Part shown: piece after piece, positions 32,071-41,344 of the stretch | How positions within the stretch are numbered: the stretch's first letter is position 1 | Layout of the letters: every line of letters begins with the position of its first letter | NCBI RefSeq assembly: GCF_016908295.1 | Contig: NZ_JAFBDO010000001.1 | Location: 558,001-622,000 of the forward strand | DNA: 64,000 bases | From: Thalassobacillus pellis | GTDB taxonomy: Bacteria > Bacillota > Bacilli > Bacillales > Halobacillaceae | Reading direction: 5' to 3' | The notes under the pieces: model-generated | Database searches by the model: none | The model's input: the letters and a program-made list of their open reading frames with translations, nothing else | Told to the model about the DNA's origin: nothing | Translations under genes and position numbers: made by a program

Positions 32071-33975
32071 TTTAGGTACTTTTCTCCATTCTGCAATCAA
32101 GTCATGAAGAATAATTTTGTCCGACATATTCAATATTTCTCTTGTTCGCTGCGCATCTTCCAGGCATTGCCCTACTGGCAGCTTTTCAAGTTTCTCTACG
32201 TTGTAGCAGGTACCATTTTCATAGCTTCCATCAAGAGAAGCCTCGTAATAAATATCTCCTTTTTTGTACGAGCCGTAACGGAAAGCAACCAGTTGATCTT
32301 CTCCATTCAGCATGTTTTCTCCGAAATGATAGTAATCACTGTCATTGCCAAGAAGGTGTAACAGCGTTGGCGCAACGTCGCTCAGCCCAACCGAGTTTTC
32401 AAAAGTCTTCGCTTTTTCTTCCAATCCAGGCACATGAATGATCATTGGCACCTTGTCGTTTCGGTTCAGGATAGAAATAGGGTCCCCAGGCAATCCTAGA
32501 GCCTTTGCATGCTTTTCGGTAAACTCCAGCCCGCTGTCATGATCCCCATAAATCATTAGAATTGTATTCTCCCAGACACCTTCTGCTTTCATTTTTTCTA
32601 CCAATTGACCGATAGCATAGTCGACATAATGGGTTGCATGAAGGTAATGAGCGAAAGTGGTACCATCAAACGGTTTCGTGTTCAATTCATAGTATTTGCT
32701 CGGTATGTTGTAAAAAGGATGATGACTGGTCAGTGCCACAGTAAAGGCGTAAAACGGCTGGTCATCTGCATTTTCTTCTGTCATCTGCATGAATACCCCT
32801 TCGTCCCCTACTGTCTTGAAGGGGCCAGCTGTTTCATAATCGCCAAAATCTCCCTTCCCGACAAAACGTTCAAACCCGTAATTCGGATATACGGTAGAAC
32901 GGTTCCAAAAAGTCTTCTCATAGGCATGATAAACCGACGTAGCATACCCTTTTTCCTTCAAAATCCCTGGAAGGGCATCGAATGTGTTCATCGGCTCCCG
33001 CACATAAACGGAACCTGTCGGTAATGGGTATAAGGATGTTTGCGTCAACAGCTCAGCATCAGAAGTACGCCCCTGGGCAACCTGATGATAGAAATTAGAG
33101 AAATAAAACGATTCACCAATCAAATCATTCAGATGAGGAGTGATTTCTTTCCCGTTGATAGAACTGTTGATCAAATAGTTATGGAAGGATTCAAGCTGAA
33201 TCATCATTACATTATAGCCTTCCCCTGCCCCGAAAAAAGGTTCCTCCTTCGAGGTGTTTGTCGCAAATTTCTCTTCGAAATAACTTTTGATTTCCACTTT
33301 TTCTTCCTCTGTGATTTCCGGTGCGTTAATAATGTTATTGTTTATGTATTTCTGCGTTTCAAACACGTGGAAACCCAGATGGCCAGTAACATTATAGATA
33401 GATACATTCGACCAGGTATTAATGAAAAGATTTTTCCCATTTGCGTCAATCCACGATTTAATTGGCACAGCCACAAGCAGCGATCCCACAATAATGGCAA
33501 TTACAAAAAGCGGCAGACGCTCTTTCCACATGATGTACTGCTTGACCTTCTTTATTTTAAGAATGATGAATACAACCAATACAATGATAATATCGAAAAA
33601 GTATTTCAAATCCGCCCATGCCATCAACTCGGTAATGCTACCTGAAATGTCACCCATTTGAGTGGAATGACTCAACACAGGGGTCGTTATCAAATCACCG
33701 AAATAACGGAAATAGACGAGATCCGCATATACAATAAAAGCCCCGATCAAACCCACAAAGAAAAAATATAATAGCCGGTTGACCCGCTTAAACAGGAGTC
33801 CGAATGAAAACAAAACGATTACGGAACCTACATTGACTAAGAGCCGATGCTCGGTTAACAGATGTATGCCAACCTCTTGTGCAAACCAGAAGATTTTAAT
33901 GAACAAGAGGGCTGATAAAATCGGAATTTCGATATGCCTTAATACAAAGGCTCCGATTGATTTAAGGATGTGCAC
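32053..33975 (-). CDS. LTA synthase-family (LtaS-like) membrane protein with canonical catalytic Thr
   Basis: A 640-residue protein from GTG (complement 33973-33975), chosen because GGAGG lies 8 bp upstream. The frame runs 30 codons further to an ATG at 34065 that sits against a terminator hairpin with no ribosome binding site. About five membrane helices lie in residues 8-175, then an extracellular sulfatase-fold domain. Glu in VMMIQLESF and the nucleophile Thr304 in AQGRTSDAEL are present; HAYEKTFWNR and YGDHDSGL follow. It probably makes polyglycerolphosphate LTA from phosphatidylglycerol. It is convergent with the FAD oxidoreductase and ends in the same five residues (NAQAD). Confidence 0.93.
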   Translation of the reverse strand: MHILKSIGAFVLRHIEIPILSALLFIKIFWFAQEVGIHLLTEHRLLVNVGSVIVLFSFGLLFKRVNRLLYFFFVGLIGAFIVYADLVYFRYFGDLITTPVLSHSTQMGDISGSITELMAWADLKYFFDIIIVLVVFIILKIKKVKQYIMWKERLPLFVIAIIVGSLLVAVPIKSWIDANGKNLFINTWSNVSIYNVTGHLGFHVFETQKYINNNIINAPEITEEEKVEIKSYFEEKFATNTSKEEPFFGAGEGYNVMMIQLESFHNYLINSSINGKEITPHLNDLIGESFYFSNFYHQVAQGRTSDAELLTQTSLYPLPTGSVYVREPMNTFDALPGILKEKGYATSVYHAYEKTFWNRSTVYPNYGFERFVGKGDFGDYETAGPFKTVGDEGVFMQMTEENADDQPFYAFTVALTSHHPFYNIPSKYYELNTKPFDGTTFAHYLHATHYVDYAIGQLVEKMKAEGVWENTILMIYGDHDSGLEFTEKHAKALGLPGDPISILNRNDKVPMIIHVPGLEEKAKTFENSVGLSDVAPTLLHLLGNDSDYYHFGENMLNGEDQLVAFRYGSYKKGDIYYEASLDGSYENGTCYNVEKLEKLPVGQCLEDAQRTREILNMSDKIILHDLIAEWRKVPKNAQAD

Positions 33976-34069
33976 CGCGTTTCCCTCCATTTGAAATGAA
34001 CTCAATCCATTATATTTCTTCTCATGATGAATATCAATTGCTTTCAAAAGTCTGGTTCCCATCATGCCA

Positions 34070-34102
34070 AAGCGGGACAGGTTAACTATACCTGTCCCGC
34101 TT
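34070..34102. terminator. Terminator downstream of the DUF3006/MBL operon
   Basis: A 13-bp perfect stem (AAGCGGGACAGGT / ACCTGTCCCGCTT) with a 7-nt loop, 5 bp after the DUF3006 gene stop on the minus strand. The better T-run (TTCTTTATT) is on the plus-strand side; the minus side reads TTGGC, so termination may be weak there. Confidence 0.75.
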
Positions 34103-34107
34103 CTTTA

Positions 34108-34347
34108 TTACTTATGCTTATTTTTAAGCTTTTCCAACAATGCTTCAGCTTTATTCCTCGCTTCGAATGTTTCTTCTTTTAAAACACTGTACCGAAAAGA
34201 ACCATCCTGTTGTTCTTCTACTAAATCCCCTTCTGAAATGTCATCTGGGAAATATCGTTTCGGGACATCTTTTTGAATAGATTCATTCCCTTTTTCTAAC
34301 AGAACCGCTAGCTCCCCTTCGAATCGGTCAATAGTATATTTTCTCAT
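34108..34347 (-). CDS. DUF3006-family small protein
   Basis: A 79-residue acidic/basic protein beginning RKYTIDRFEGELAVLLE, with the family's small beta-barrel-like N-terminal part (FEGELAVLL, then DVPKRYFPDDISEGDLVE) and a charged helical C-terminus. DUF3006 proteins are commonly found beside ComEC-like metallo-beta-lactamase genes. Here it starts 12 bp after such a gene, so the two form an operon. Its function is unknown; a regulatory or binding partner of the hydrolase is possible. It has no signal peptide, although its partner is exported. Confidence 0.8.
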   Translation of the reverse strand: MRKYTIDRFEGELAVLLEKGNESIQKDVPKRYFPDDISEGDLVEEQQDGSFRYSVLKEETFEARNKAEALLEKLKNKHK

Positions 34348-34359
34348 GTTATCTATCCT

Positions 34360-35985
34360 TTATAGTGTAATGTAGGGTCGCATTTCTTCTACGGTTGCCG
34401 GTCCGATGTAATGGACATTATCCAATTCTTCAATCGTTTGAAATGGACCATACGCATTACGGTAATCGATAATATATTGCGCAATGCTTTCCCCTACTCC
34501 AGGAATCAACTGCAGTGTTTCATAATCTGCAGTATTTACGTTAATAGGATAATTAGGTTCTGGGTCCGGATCTGGGGTCGGTTCTGAATTCGTTCCGCAA
34601 TTGGCTTCTCCCTGGAATGGTTCGGCATTAACATCATAGCCAGAACCATTGGTGGTCACAGTAATCGTCCCCTGGTGACAGGTTGAATAAAGTGCTGTTT
34701 CATGGTCACGAAGCCTGTCGACTATCTCTGACTCAGGATGCCCGTAACTGTTTTCTCCATAGGATAAGATTCCTACTTCCGGGTTTACTTCTGCTAAGAA
34801 GGCTTCTGAAGTCGATGTGCTGGCACCATGGTGGCCAACTTTTAATATTTCTGCTTCTACCTCATAATTATCGATTATTTGCTGCTCGTTATCTACAGTC
34901 GCATCCCCTGTCAATAGAAAATCAATTTCCCCATGGGATACTTCCAAGACAATTGAAGATTCATTATTGTCGCTTGATGAGGAAGTAGAGTGCAGCACTT
35001 TGATATCTAATGCTTCATCAAAGTTGATGGTTGAACCTTCCTCTGCTACCGAAAAGGGGATATTCTTTTGATCAATCAACTTTAAGTATTCCATGTAAGT
35101 ATCAGTCGTATGAGATTTGCCGCTGTCCAATACTTCTTTTACTTCGACCTGCTGAAGAACATCGATAAGTCCGCCAATATGGTCGGCATCCGGATGAGTA
35201 GCAACCATCAAATCAATCGTGTCAATTCCTGCTTTATTTAGATAATCTACTACTTTTTCACCTGCGGATTTACGCCCTCCATCTACTAAAATCGTTTTTC
35301 CAGAAGGAGATTCCAACAGTATACTATCTCCTTGGCCAACGTCGATGAAATGTGCTTCTGTATCTCCTAGTGGACGAAACTCAGGCTCTATCGTCCTGGC
35401 CATTACTACAGAAAACTCAGCCCGATTAATAGAATTACCTGGCTGGAAGGTTCCTGATGGATAGCCATTGATGATATTCTGCGAAGAAAGATCCAGAATG
35501 CTGTCAAGCGCCCAGGAGTAACCAACGTTGACATCACTAAAGTGCGTGGCATCTCCTTCTCCTTTTATCTCATATGCCCTGTCTACCATTACCGCAGCTT
35601 CTGCACGGCTGATGGTGGCGGATGGTTGGAATGAACCGTCTGGATAACCGTTCAAATAACCTTTCTCAAAGGCAATTGCAATCGCATCGTAGTAAAAATT
35701 ACTTTTGGTTACATCCGTGAATCCCGGGTCTACTGCTGTTTGCCGCTCCGGATGTAAATCTGTGACAAGCATAAGCGCAACTTGGGCACGAGTAATATTA
35801 TTTGTTGGTCCAAATTTTCCATTTCCGTATCCATTGATAATATCTAAATTACTGAGGTAAGTAATCTCTTCCTCAGCCCATGGAGTAGGATCTAAATCTG
35901 TAAAAACTGCCTCTGCATTAGCACTAGTAGTTATGTAAGGTGCCATCAGTGTTAATGCAAGAAGAAATGATATAACTTTCTTCAA
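34360..35985 (-). CDS. SLH-anchored ComEC/Rec2-like metallo-beta-lactamase with C-terminal helix-hairpin-helix domain
   Basis: A 541-residue secreted protein. The start is TTG (complement 35983-35985) with AGGAGGG upstream. The signal peptide ends about residue 24 (TTSANA). Three SLH repeats lie about 25-205 (ITRAQ, ISRAE, INRAE). The MBL domain spans about 210-460, with FIDVGQGDSILLE, zinc motif THPDADHIGG at 263-272, LLTGDAT and VGHHGAS. A proline-rich linker (EPTPDPDPEPNYP) leads to a ComEA-like helix-hairpin-helix (480-541: VNTADYETLQLIPGVGESIA). The MBL fold matches the ComEC C-terminal hydrolase. The HhH fold usually binds DNA, so a cell-surface nuclease or DNA-processing role is inferred. 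Confidence 0.9.
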   Translation of the reverse strand: MKKVISFLLALTLMAPYITTSANAEAVFTDLDPTPWAEEEITYLSNLDIINGYGNGKFGPTNNITRAQVALMLVTDLHPERQTAVDPGFTDVTKSNFYYDAIAIAFEKGYLNGYPDGSFQPSATISRAEAAVMVDRAYEIKGEGDATHFSDVNVGYSWALDSILDLSSQNIINGYPSGTFQPGNSINRAEFSVVMARTIEPEFRPLGDTEAHFIDVGQGDSILLESPSGKTILVDGGRKSAGEKVVDYLNKAGIDTIDLMVATHPDADHIGGLIDVLQQVEVKEVLDSGKSHTTDTYMEYLKLIDQKNIPFSVAEEGSTINFDEALDIKVLHSTSSSSDNNESSIVLEVSHGEIDFLLTGDATVDNEQQIIDNYEVEAEILKVGHHGASTSTSEAFLAEVNPEVGILSYGENSYGHPESEIVDRLRDHETALYSTCHQGTITVTTNGSGYDVNAEPFQGEANCGTNSEPTPDPDPEPNYPINVNTADYETLQLIPGVGESIAQYIIDYRNAYGPFQTIEELDNVHYIGPATVEEMRPYITL

Positions 35986-36254
35986 AATAACCCTCCTAAT
36001 TGTTTTATACACTATTATTATAGTAGAAACCTTCCACTATATGGATTAAAGGAGAGAATTTAGATATATAGACCTAGTAAATTTGTTTTTTTCTGTACTA
36101 TAAATGTTATCCATAAGAGTAAATTTATTTATAGAAAGATGAAGGAATTTATAATGTAATATTTTTGAATATTTTTATGAATTATGTCCCCTTTATAGAG
36201 CCCATAGATTATAATGGATATGTTCTACTAATCTAGTAATAAGGAGGAATTAAT

Positions 36255-38330
36255 GTGCAATTTTGGAGGAAAAGTATCACCTTATTGTTGATGGCTCTTC
36301 TTGTTCTGGGCGGGTTAAATTGGCATACATCCCAGGTCCACGCTGCTGACAACACAAAAATCACGATTCTACATACGAATGATTCGCATGGACGGGTCAA
36401 GGAAGGCACTTATGATGGTATGGGGTTTGCAAAATTAGCGACCCTTGTCGAACAGAAACAGTCGGAGAACCCGAACACCATCCTGCTCGATGCTGGAGAT
36501 ACGTTCCACGGAACGCCTTTTGCAACTCTTGAAAATGGCTCTAGCATTGTCGATATTATGAACTTGCTGGGCTACAATGCCATGGCAGCAGGTAATCATG
36601 ACTTCAATTATGGTTATCAGCGGACGCTTGAACTTGCCGATGAAGCTGCTTTCCCTTTGTTAAGTGCAAACGTCCGAGTAGATGCTACTAATAATCAGTT
36701 ACTGCAACCCTATTATATTGAGGAAATTGCTGGATTGAAGATTGGAATCTTCGGGTTATCCACTCCAGAAACACATTACAAAACCAATCCAAAAAATGTT
36801 GAAGGTTTGACCTTTACAGACCCGGTAACGGAAGCTAAAGCAATGGTCGCTGAGTTGGAGTCACAGGATGTCGATATGATTATTGCACTCACTCACCTTG
36901 GAACTGATGCTTCCAGTACGGATACTTCCATTAAAGTTGCAAAAGAGGCACCAGGAATCGATTTGATTGTCGATGGCCACAGTCATACAGTCGATAACAT
37001 CGGGGAAGGCGACACATTAATTGTCAGTGCCGGGGAGTACACAAAGAACCTTGGAATCGTAGAATTGGAATTCGATGCTGACCAGCAGCTTGTCTTAAAA
37101 ACAGCTGACCGTATTACAAAACAGGATGCAGCTGAAGTAGAGGAAGATCCTGAAACAAAGACATTGATCAGCAATATTGAAAAAGAGCAGGAAAGTATTA
37201 TGAATCAAGTAGTCGGAAAATCATCGGTGAATCTTAACGGGGAGCGTGCGGACGTTCGAACCAGTGAAACCAATCTCGGCAATTTGATTACCAATGCAAT
37301 GCTTGAAAAGTCAGGGGCTGATATAGCTATTACCAATGGCGGCGGTATCCGGGCTTCCATCGGTGAGGGTGAAGTTACTTTAGGAGAAATCATCAATGTA
37401 TCCCCGTTCGGGAATTACCTCGTTAAAATGAAAATGTCCGGAGCTACCATCAAAGAAGCACTGGAACACGGTGTTAGTGATTACCCGAATACAAAAGGGG
37501 CGTTCCCTCAAGTTGGAGGCATGACTTTTACTATTGACTCCAAAGCATCAGCAGGTAAACGCGTCAAGGATTTAAGGGTTTCTGGTGAGCCAATCGATCT
37601 TGAAGCCACTTACCTTGTTGCTACTAATGACTTCCTTGCTGCTGGCGGGGACGACTATTCGATGTTTGCAGAAGCTGAGCTCGTGACAGAATACGAAGCA
37701 TTAGAAGAAATTATGAAAGAGTATATCAATGTTAATTCTCCGGTAAATATCGGAGACGAAAATCGTATCAATATTCTTCTCCCATTCAGTGATGTCAACA
37801 GGGATGATTGGGGATTTGATTATATCGAGCGCCTGTATGGACATGGAGTTATCAACGGTATGACACCAGAAATGTTTGGTATTGACCATACGCTTACTCG
37901 TGTTCAATTTGCAGCCATGCTTGTGAGGGGATTGGGACTTACTGCTACCACCGAGGCTCCATTCACTGATTTGGAGAAAGCCAGCGAGGAAATGCAGGTG
38001 GAGATTTCCGCTGCTTTTGAAGCTGGCCTGATTAAAGGACATGAAGATAACACCTTCCGTCCCCATGAAGCTGTTAAACGTTATGAAATGGCTTTGATGA
38101 TCAAACGAGCTTATGAATATAAGGTATCAGAACCTGTGAATAATGATATTAAATTGAGTTTTGAAGATATTGAGCAAGTGGATGCAGAAACACTAGAAGC
38201 AATTAAATATGTCAACGTCCTTGGCTTCATGGAAGGACATAATTCCACAACCTTCGAACCATATGGCGATGCAACACGCGAACAAAGCGCCAAAGTCATC
38301 GACCTCTACCTGCATGCCGTAGGATACTGA
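36255..38330 (+). CDS. SLH-anchored 5'-nucleotidase / 2',3'-cyclic phosphodiesterase (UshA/YfkN type)
   Basis: A 691-residue secreted protein. The start is GTG with AAGGAGG 7 bp upstream, and the signal peptide ends about residue 31 (HTSQVHA). The calcineurin-like metallophosphatase domain covers about 33-290: TILHTNDSHGR, DAGDTFHGTPF, AAGNHDFNYG, VDGHSHT. The 5'-nucleotidase C-terminal domain covers about 320-500: ITNGGGIRASI, ATNDFLAAGGDDYSMF. Three SLH-like repeats from about 515 have degenerate motifs (LTRVQ, VKRYE, ATREQ). It dephosphorylates nucleotides or NAD outside the cell. It is divergent from the MBL-HhH gene 270 bp away, which suggests a joint role in extracellular nucleic acid use. 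Confidence 0.93.
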   Translation: MQFWRKSITLLLMALLVLGGLNWHTSQVHAADNTKITILHTNDSHGRVKEGTYDGMGFAKLATLVEQKQSENPNTILLDAGDTFHGTPFATLENGSSIVDIMNLLGYNAMAAGNHDFNYGYQRTLELADEAAFPLLSANVRVDATNNQLLQPYYIEEIAGLKIGIFGLSTPETHYKTNPKNVEGLTFTDPVTEAKAMVAELESQDVDMIIALTHLGTDASSTDTSIKVAKEAPGIDLIVDGHSHTVDNIGEGDTLIVSAGEYTKNLGIVELEFDADQQLVLKTADRITKQDAAEVEEDPETKTLISNIEKEQESIMNQVVGKSSVNLNGERADVRTSETNLGNLITNAMLEKSGADIAITNGGGIRASIGEGEVTLGEIINVSPFGNYLVKMKMSGATIKEALEHGVSDYPNTKGAFPQVGGMTFTIDSKASAGKRVKDLRVSGEPIDLEATYLVATNDFLAAGGDDYSMFAEAELVTEYEALEEIMKEYINVNSPVNIGDENRINILLPFSDVNRDDWGFDYIERLYGHGVINGMTPEMFGIDHTLTRVQFAAMLVRGLGLTATTEAPFTDLEKASEEMQVEISAAFEAGLIKGHEDNTFRPHEAVKRYEMALMIKRAYEYKVSEPVNNDIKLSFEDIEQVDAETLEAIKYVNVLGFMEGHNSTTFEPYGDATREQSAKVIDLYLHAVGY

Positions 38331-38342
38331 TTGAAACTGGTT

Positions 38343-38383
38343 TTCCCAGTAAATGGAGTGACAGGAGCTCCATTTACTGGGAA
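38343..38383 (+). terminator. Terminator of the 5'-nucleotidase gene
   Basis: A 16-bp perfect stem (TTCCCAGTAAATGGAG / CTCCATTTACTGGGAA) with a 9-nt loop is followed by TTTTTCG. It starts 12 bp after the stop codon. Confidence 0.93.
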
Positions 38384-38492
38384 TTTTTCGTTTTTGTTAC
38401 ACAATTGTAAATTAAATTTGAATTATAATGTGTTACGATTTTAAAGGATAATAATTTAATTTCAATACATATTCTTCAGGGGGTTACATATT

Positions 38493-39470
38493 TTGTTAAA
38501 GAAAGTTGCTAGTATTTTACTGGCTGGTTTAATGTTTTTTGTAATGTTTGTTCCTTTCGCACATGCTTCTGACTCTACCAGGGACCAGGTAGTTTCGATA
38601 GCAAAACAATACTTAGGAGTTCCCTATCAATGGTCTGGTTCCTCTCCATCCGGTTTTGACTGTTCAGGATTTACCTCTTATGTATTCGGCAAGGTCGGAA
38701 TTGATCTTCCTGCCGGATCTTATAATCAATATGATGAAGGTACATATGTTTCCAGATCAGAATTGAAACCCGGGGATTTAGTATTTTTCTCAGGTACATA
38801 CAAAAGCGGCATTTCCCATGTTGGTATTTACATCGGTGGCGGGGATATGATATCCGCTACTTACAGCAGAGGAATCGACATTGATTCCGTCTTTTCTGGT
38901 TACTGGAGTGATTATTATACCGGAGCTAAGAGAGTAATCGAGGATAATGGATTATATACTGATTTATCTGAAGACTACTGGGCTTACGGTGAAATTGAAT
39001 ATCTAAGTAAAAAAGGCATTATAGACGGGAATCCAAATGGGACCTTTTCTCCTGAGGATGAAGTGACAAGAGCTGAAGTTGCAAAGATGCTTAGCGAATC
39101 TATGAATCTCAATCCATCAGGAAATAACACCTTTTCCGATGTTTCTTCCTCCCATTGGGCATATGAGTTCATCAATGCAGCTGCAGAAAAAGGGTACATA
39201 GAAGGCTATGAGGACGGAACCTTCAGACCAGATGAGGCTATTACCCGTGCAGAAATAGCTGCATTATTCACTCGTGCTTTTGACTTATCCGGAATGAACA
39301 CTGCCGCGAATTTCGAAGACGTAAGTTCCTCCCACTGGGCATACGATGAGGTTTATACCTTATCAGCAAATGATATTACCAGTGGTTATAAGGACGATAC
39401 TTTCCGTCCGGGTAAAGAAACTACCAGAGCGGAATTCAGCGTATTCCTATATCGCGCCCTTCATCAATGA
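38493..39470 (+). CDS. SLH-anchored NlpC/P60 peptidoglycan endopeptidase
   Basis: A 325-residue secreted protein. The TTG start follows GGGGG at 9 bp, and the signal peptide ends about residue 25 (VPFAHA). The NlpC/P60 domain covers about 27-150, with catalytic Cys57 in GFDCSGFTSYVF and His109 in SGISHVGIYIG. Three well-preserved SLH repeats lie about 155-325 (VTRAE, ITRAE, TTRAE). It should cut gamma-D-Glu-diaminopimelate-type stem-peptide bonds while held on the pyruvylated cell wall polymer. A TATAAT at 38424-38429 is the likely -10, with no clear -35. Confidence 0.94.
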   Translation: MLKKVASILLAGLMFFVMFVPFAHASDSTRDQVVSIAKQYLGVPYQWSGSSPSGFDCSGFTSYVFGKVGIDLPAGSYNQYDEGTYVSRSELKPGDLVFFSGTYKSGISHVGIYIGGGDMISATYSRGIDIDSVFSGYWSDYYTGAKRVIEDNGLYTDLSEDYWAYGEIEYLSKKGIIDGNPNGTFSPEDEVTRAEVAKMLSESMNLNPSGNNTFSDVSSSHWAYEFINAAAEKGYIEGYEDGTFRPDEAITRAEIAALFTRAFDLSGMNTAANFEDVSSSHWAYDEVYTLSANDITSGYKDDTFRPGKETTRAEFSVFLYRALHQ

Positions 39471-39490
39471 GAACGTCTATATATTTATAA

Positions 39491-39540
39491 AAAGCGGATG
39501 TCCCAAAGGCTGTTATACACGCCTTTGGGACATCCGCTTT
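39491..39540. terminator. Very long bidirectional terminator between convergent SLH genes
   Basis: A 20-bp perfect stem: the first arm (39491-39510) starts AAAGCGGATGTCCC and the second (39521-39540) is its exact complement, with a 10-nt loop. The plus strand continues ATTTATC, the minus strand TTTTTATAAAT. It serves the NlpC/P60 gene and the convergent subtilisin gene. Confidence 0.93.
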
Positions 39541-39618
39541 ATTTATCAACTATACTCTAAATGAGAGCTTATTGACTCTGATAAGTCTAGACCAGCCTAC
39601 CGAAATATCCGCTTAGTT

Positions 39619-41274
39619 TTATCGCAGATTTTCGTTTAATGTCTTTGCTAAAATAGCTGAAAACTCAGCTCTTGAAATTTCCTGCTCAGGGCGGAATTTA
39701 CCATCATTGTACCCTGTGATTAGATTATGTGCTTTTAATACATGAACTGCTTCATAGTAGTATTTATCTGCATGAACATCTGTAAATGGCTCTGTGCTTT
39801 TTTCAGGGAAATCGAAGGCTCTGTCAATGATGACTGCTACTTCTCCGCGGGTGATCGCGGATTTTGGCCGGAATGTCTGATCAGGATAGCCCGTTACAAT
39901 ATTTTCATCATAAGCGGAATCAATGTAACCAGATCCGAAATAATCCACTTTTACATCCGTGAAAACCGTCTCGCGTCTTTCGCCGTTAAGACCTAATGCT
40001 CTTCCGATCATGGTTACTACTTCTTCCCGTGTGATTTTGTTTCCAGGGCGGAATGTTCCATCGGTATACCCATTGATTAGATCTCCAATTACCAGGTAAT
40101 TAACATATGGAGTGTACCAGGCTGCTTCTTCCATATCCCAGAATAACTTATCCGGTGATTGGATCAGGCCGTATCCGTATTGAATGTCTTTCCCGCCTGC
40201 ACCGAGATCCATCACTTCCTTGGACACAATCTCTATTATCTTTTCATTAGCCATGTCAGGGTAGTTTTGTTTATATAAAGCTATGATACCTGCAGCATAA
40301 GGAGTTGCCATTGATGTACCGCTCATTACCGCATACCCATCTGGATGGTCTGCGTTCGTGATATAAGTACTGTAGATATCTTCACCGGGTGCAGTATAAG
40401 ATAGGGACGGGCCAACATATGAGAATTCTGCTCTATACAGCTCTTCATTAACCGCCCCAACACCAATGACAGAATCATACCGGGCAGGATACATGATGTC
40501 TTCCGTGGTCTGTCCATTTCCTGTCTCTTCATTTCCTGAAGCTGCAACGACAATGATTCCCTGGTCTTTTGCCTCTTCCAGCATAGTCTTCATGGCAATG
40601 GAGGAATATGGACTAGTAATACTGAGGTTGATGATATCCACTTCATTGTCCATCGCCCACTCTATTCCCGCCATGACATCTGTCTGATTTCCCATACCGT
40701 CCTCGTCCAGCGCTTTAACAGCATATAACTCGACTGCCGGGGAAACACCGAGTGTTCCGATATCATTGTTTTGTGCAGCAATAACTCCAGCGACATGGGT
40801 GCCGTGGCCATTATCATCATCATAAGAATAGGTCTCATCGACGAATGTAATTCCGCCCGCTATATCCAAATCAGGATGAGTTGTACTGATTCCAGTATCG
40901 ATGACAGCTACCTTCACGCCTTCACCAGTCAGATTCAGTTCTTTTGCTTCTGTAGTTTCTGTGGCCTTATAACCCCAATCAATCAACTGCCCTTCTGTCT
41001 TAACGATGCGGTCCTTCTCGACCCATTTAACCTCACTGGTCCCCTGCAGCGCTTTAATTTCTGTAACAGGTCCCGTAACTGTCACTGCATCGATTTCTTC
41101 ATGGATATAGTGTACTTCGTAAGGAATATCTTCAAAAAGCGTAAAATCGATTTCTTCTTCAAACCCTACGATAAATCGGTCCTCGCTTTCGCTGTCAGGA
41201 GAACCTATTACTTCATTTGTGGTAAATATAGAAAAAAACAAGAAAAATGTTAATACGTAAAACAGTTTTTTCAT
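39619..41274 (-). CDS. SLH-anchored subtilisin-like serine protease (S8)
   Basis: A 551-residue secreted protein. The signal peptide (MKKLFYVLTFFLFFSIFTTN) precedes an inhibitor-like propeptide (about 30-95, RFIVGFEEE ending in WVEKDRIV). The catalytic domain has Asp126 in VAVIDTGIS, His157 in NGHGTHVAG, oxyanion Asn248 in AASGNEE, and Ser321 in SGTSMATP. Three C-terminal SLH repeats lie about 385-551 (ITREE, ITRGE, ISRAE). It probably matures or degrades proteins at the cell surface. A weak TTTACA-17-TATGGG promoter is possible upstream. It is separated from the upstream amidase gene by a terminator. Confidence 0.95.
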   Translation of the reverse strand: MKKLFYVLTFFLFFSIFTTNEVIGSPDSESEDRFIVGFEEEIDFTLFEDIPYEVHYIHEEIDAVTVTGPVTEIKALQGTSEVKWVEKDRIVKTEGQLIDWGYKATETTEAKELNLTGEGVKVAVIDTGISTTHPDLDIAGGITFVDETYSYDDDNGHGTHVAGVIAAQNNDIGTLGVSPAVELYAVKALDEDGMGNQTDVMAGIEWAMDNEVDIINLSITSPYSSIAMKTMLEEAKDQGIIVVAASGNEETGNGQTTEDIMYPARYDSVIGVGAVNEELYRAEFSYVGPSLSYTAPGEDIYSTYITNADHPDGYAVMSGTSMATPYAAGIIALYKQNYPDMANEKIIEIVSKEVMDLGAGGKDIQYGYGLIQSPDKLFWDMEEAAWYTPYVNYLVIGDLINGYTDGTFRPGNKITREEVVTMIGRALGLNGERRETVFTDVKVDYFGSGYIDSAYDENIVTGYPDQTFRPKSAITRGEVAVIIDRAFDFPEKSTEPFTDVHADKYYYEAVHVLKAHNLITGYNDGKFRPEQEISRAEFSAILAKTLNENLR

Positions 41275-41317
41275 TATGTAAATTCCACTCCCATAGTGTT
41301 ACTTTCTTAAAGTGTAA

Positions 41318-41343
41318 AAAAGCGGACGAGGATGTCCGCTTTT
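41318..41343 (-). terminator. Terminator of the SLH amidase gene
   Basis: The arms AAAGCGGAC and GTCCGCTTT form a 9-bp stem with a 6-nt loop and, on the minus strand, a T-run TTTTTTACAC. It overlaps the end of the amidase gene (stop at 41345). Confidence 0.88.
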
Positions 41344-41344
41344 A

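Noticed and set aside
33976-34065. ATG start at 34065 for the second LTA synthase
   Set aside because: It abuts a 13-bp terminator hairpin and has no ribosome binding site. The GTG at 33975 has GGAGG at 8 bp and begins right before the first membrane helix.
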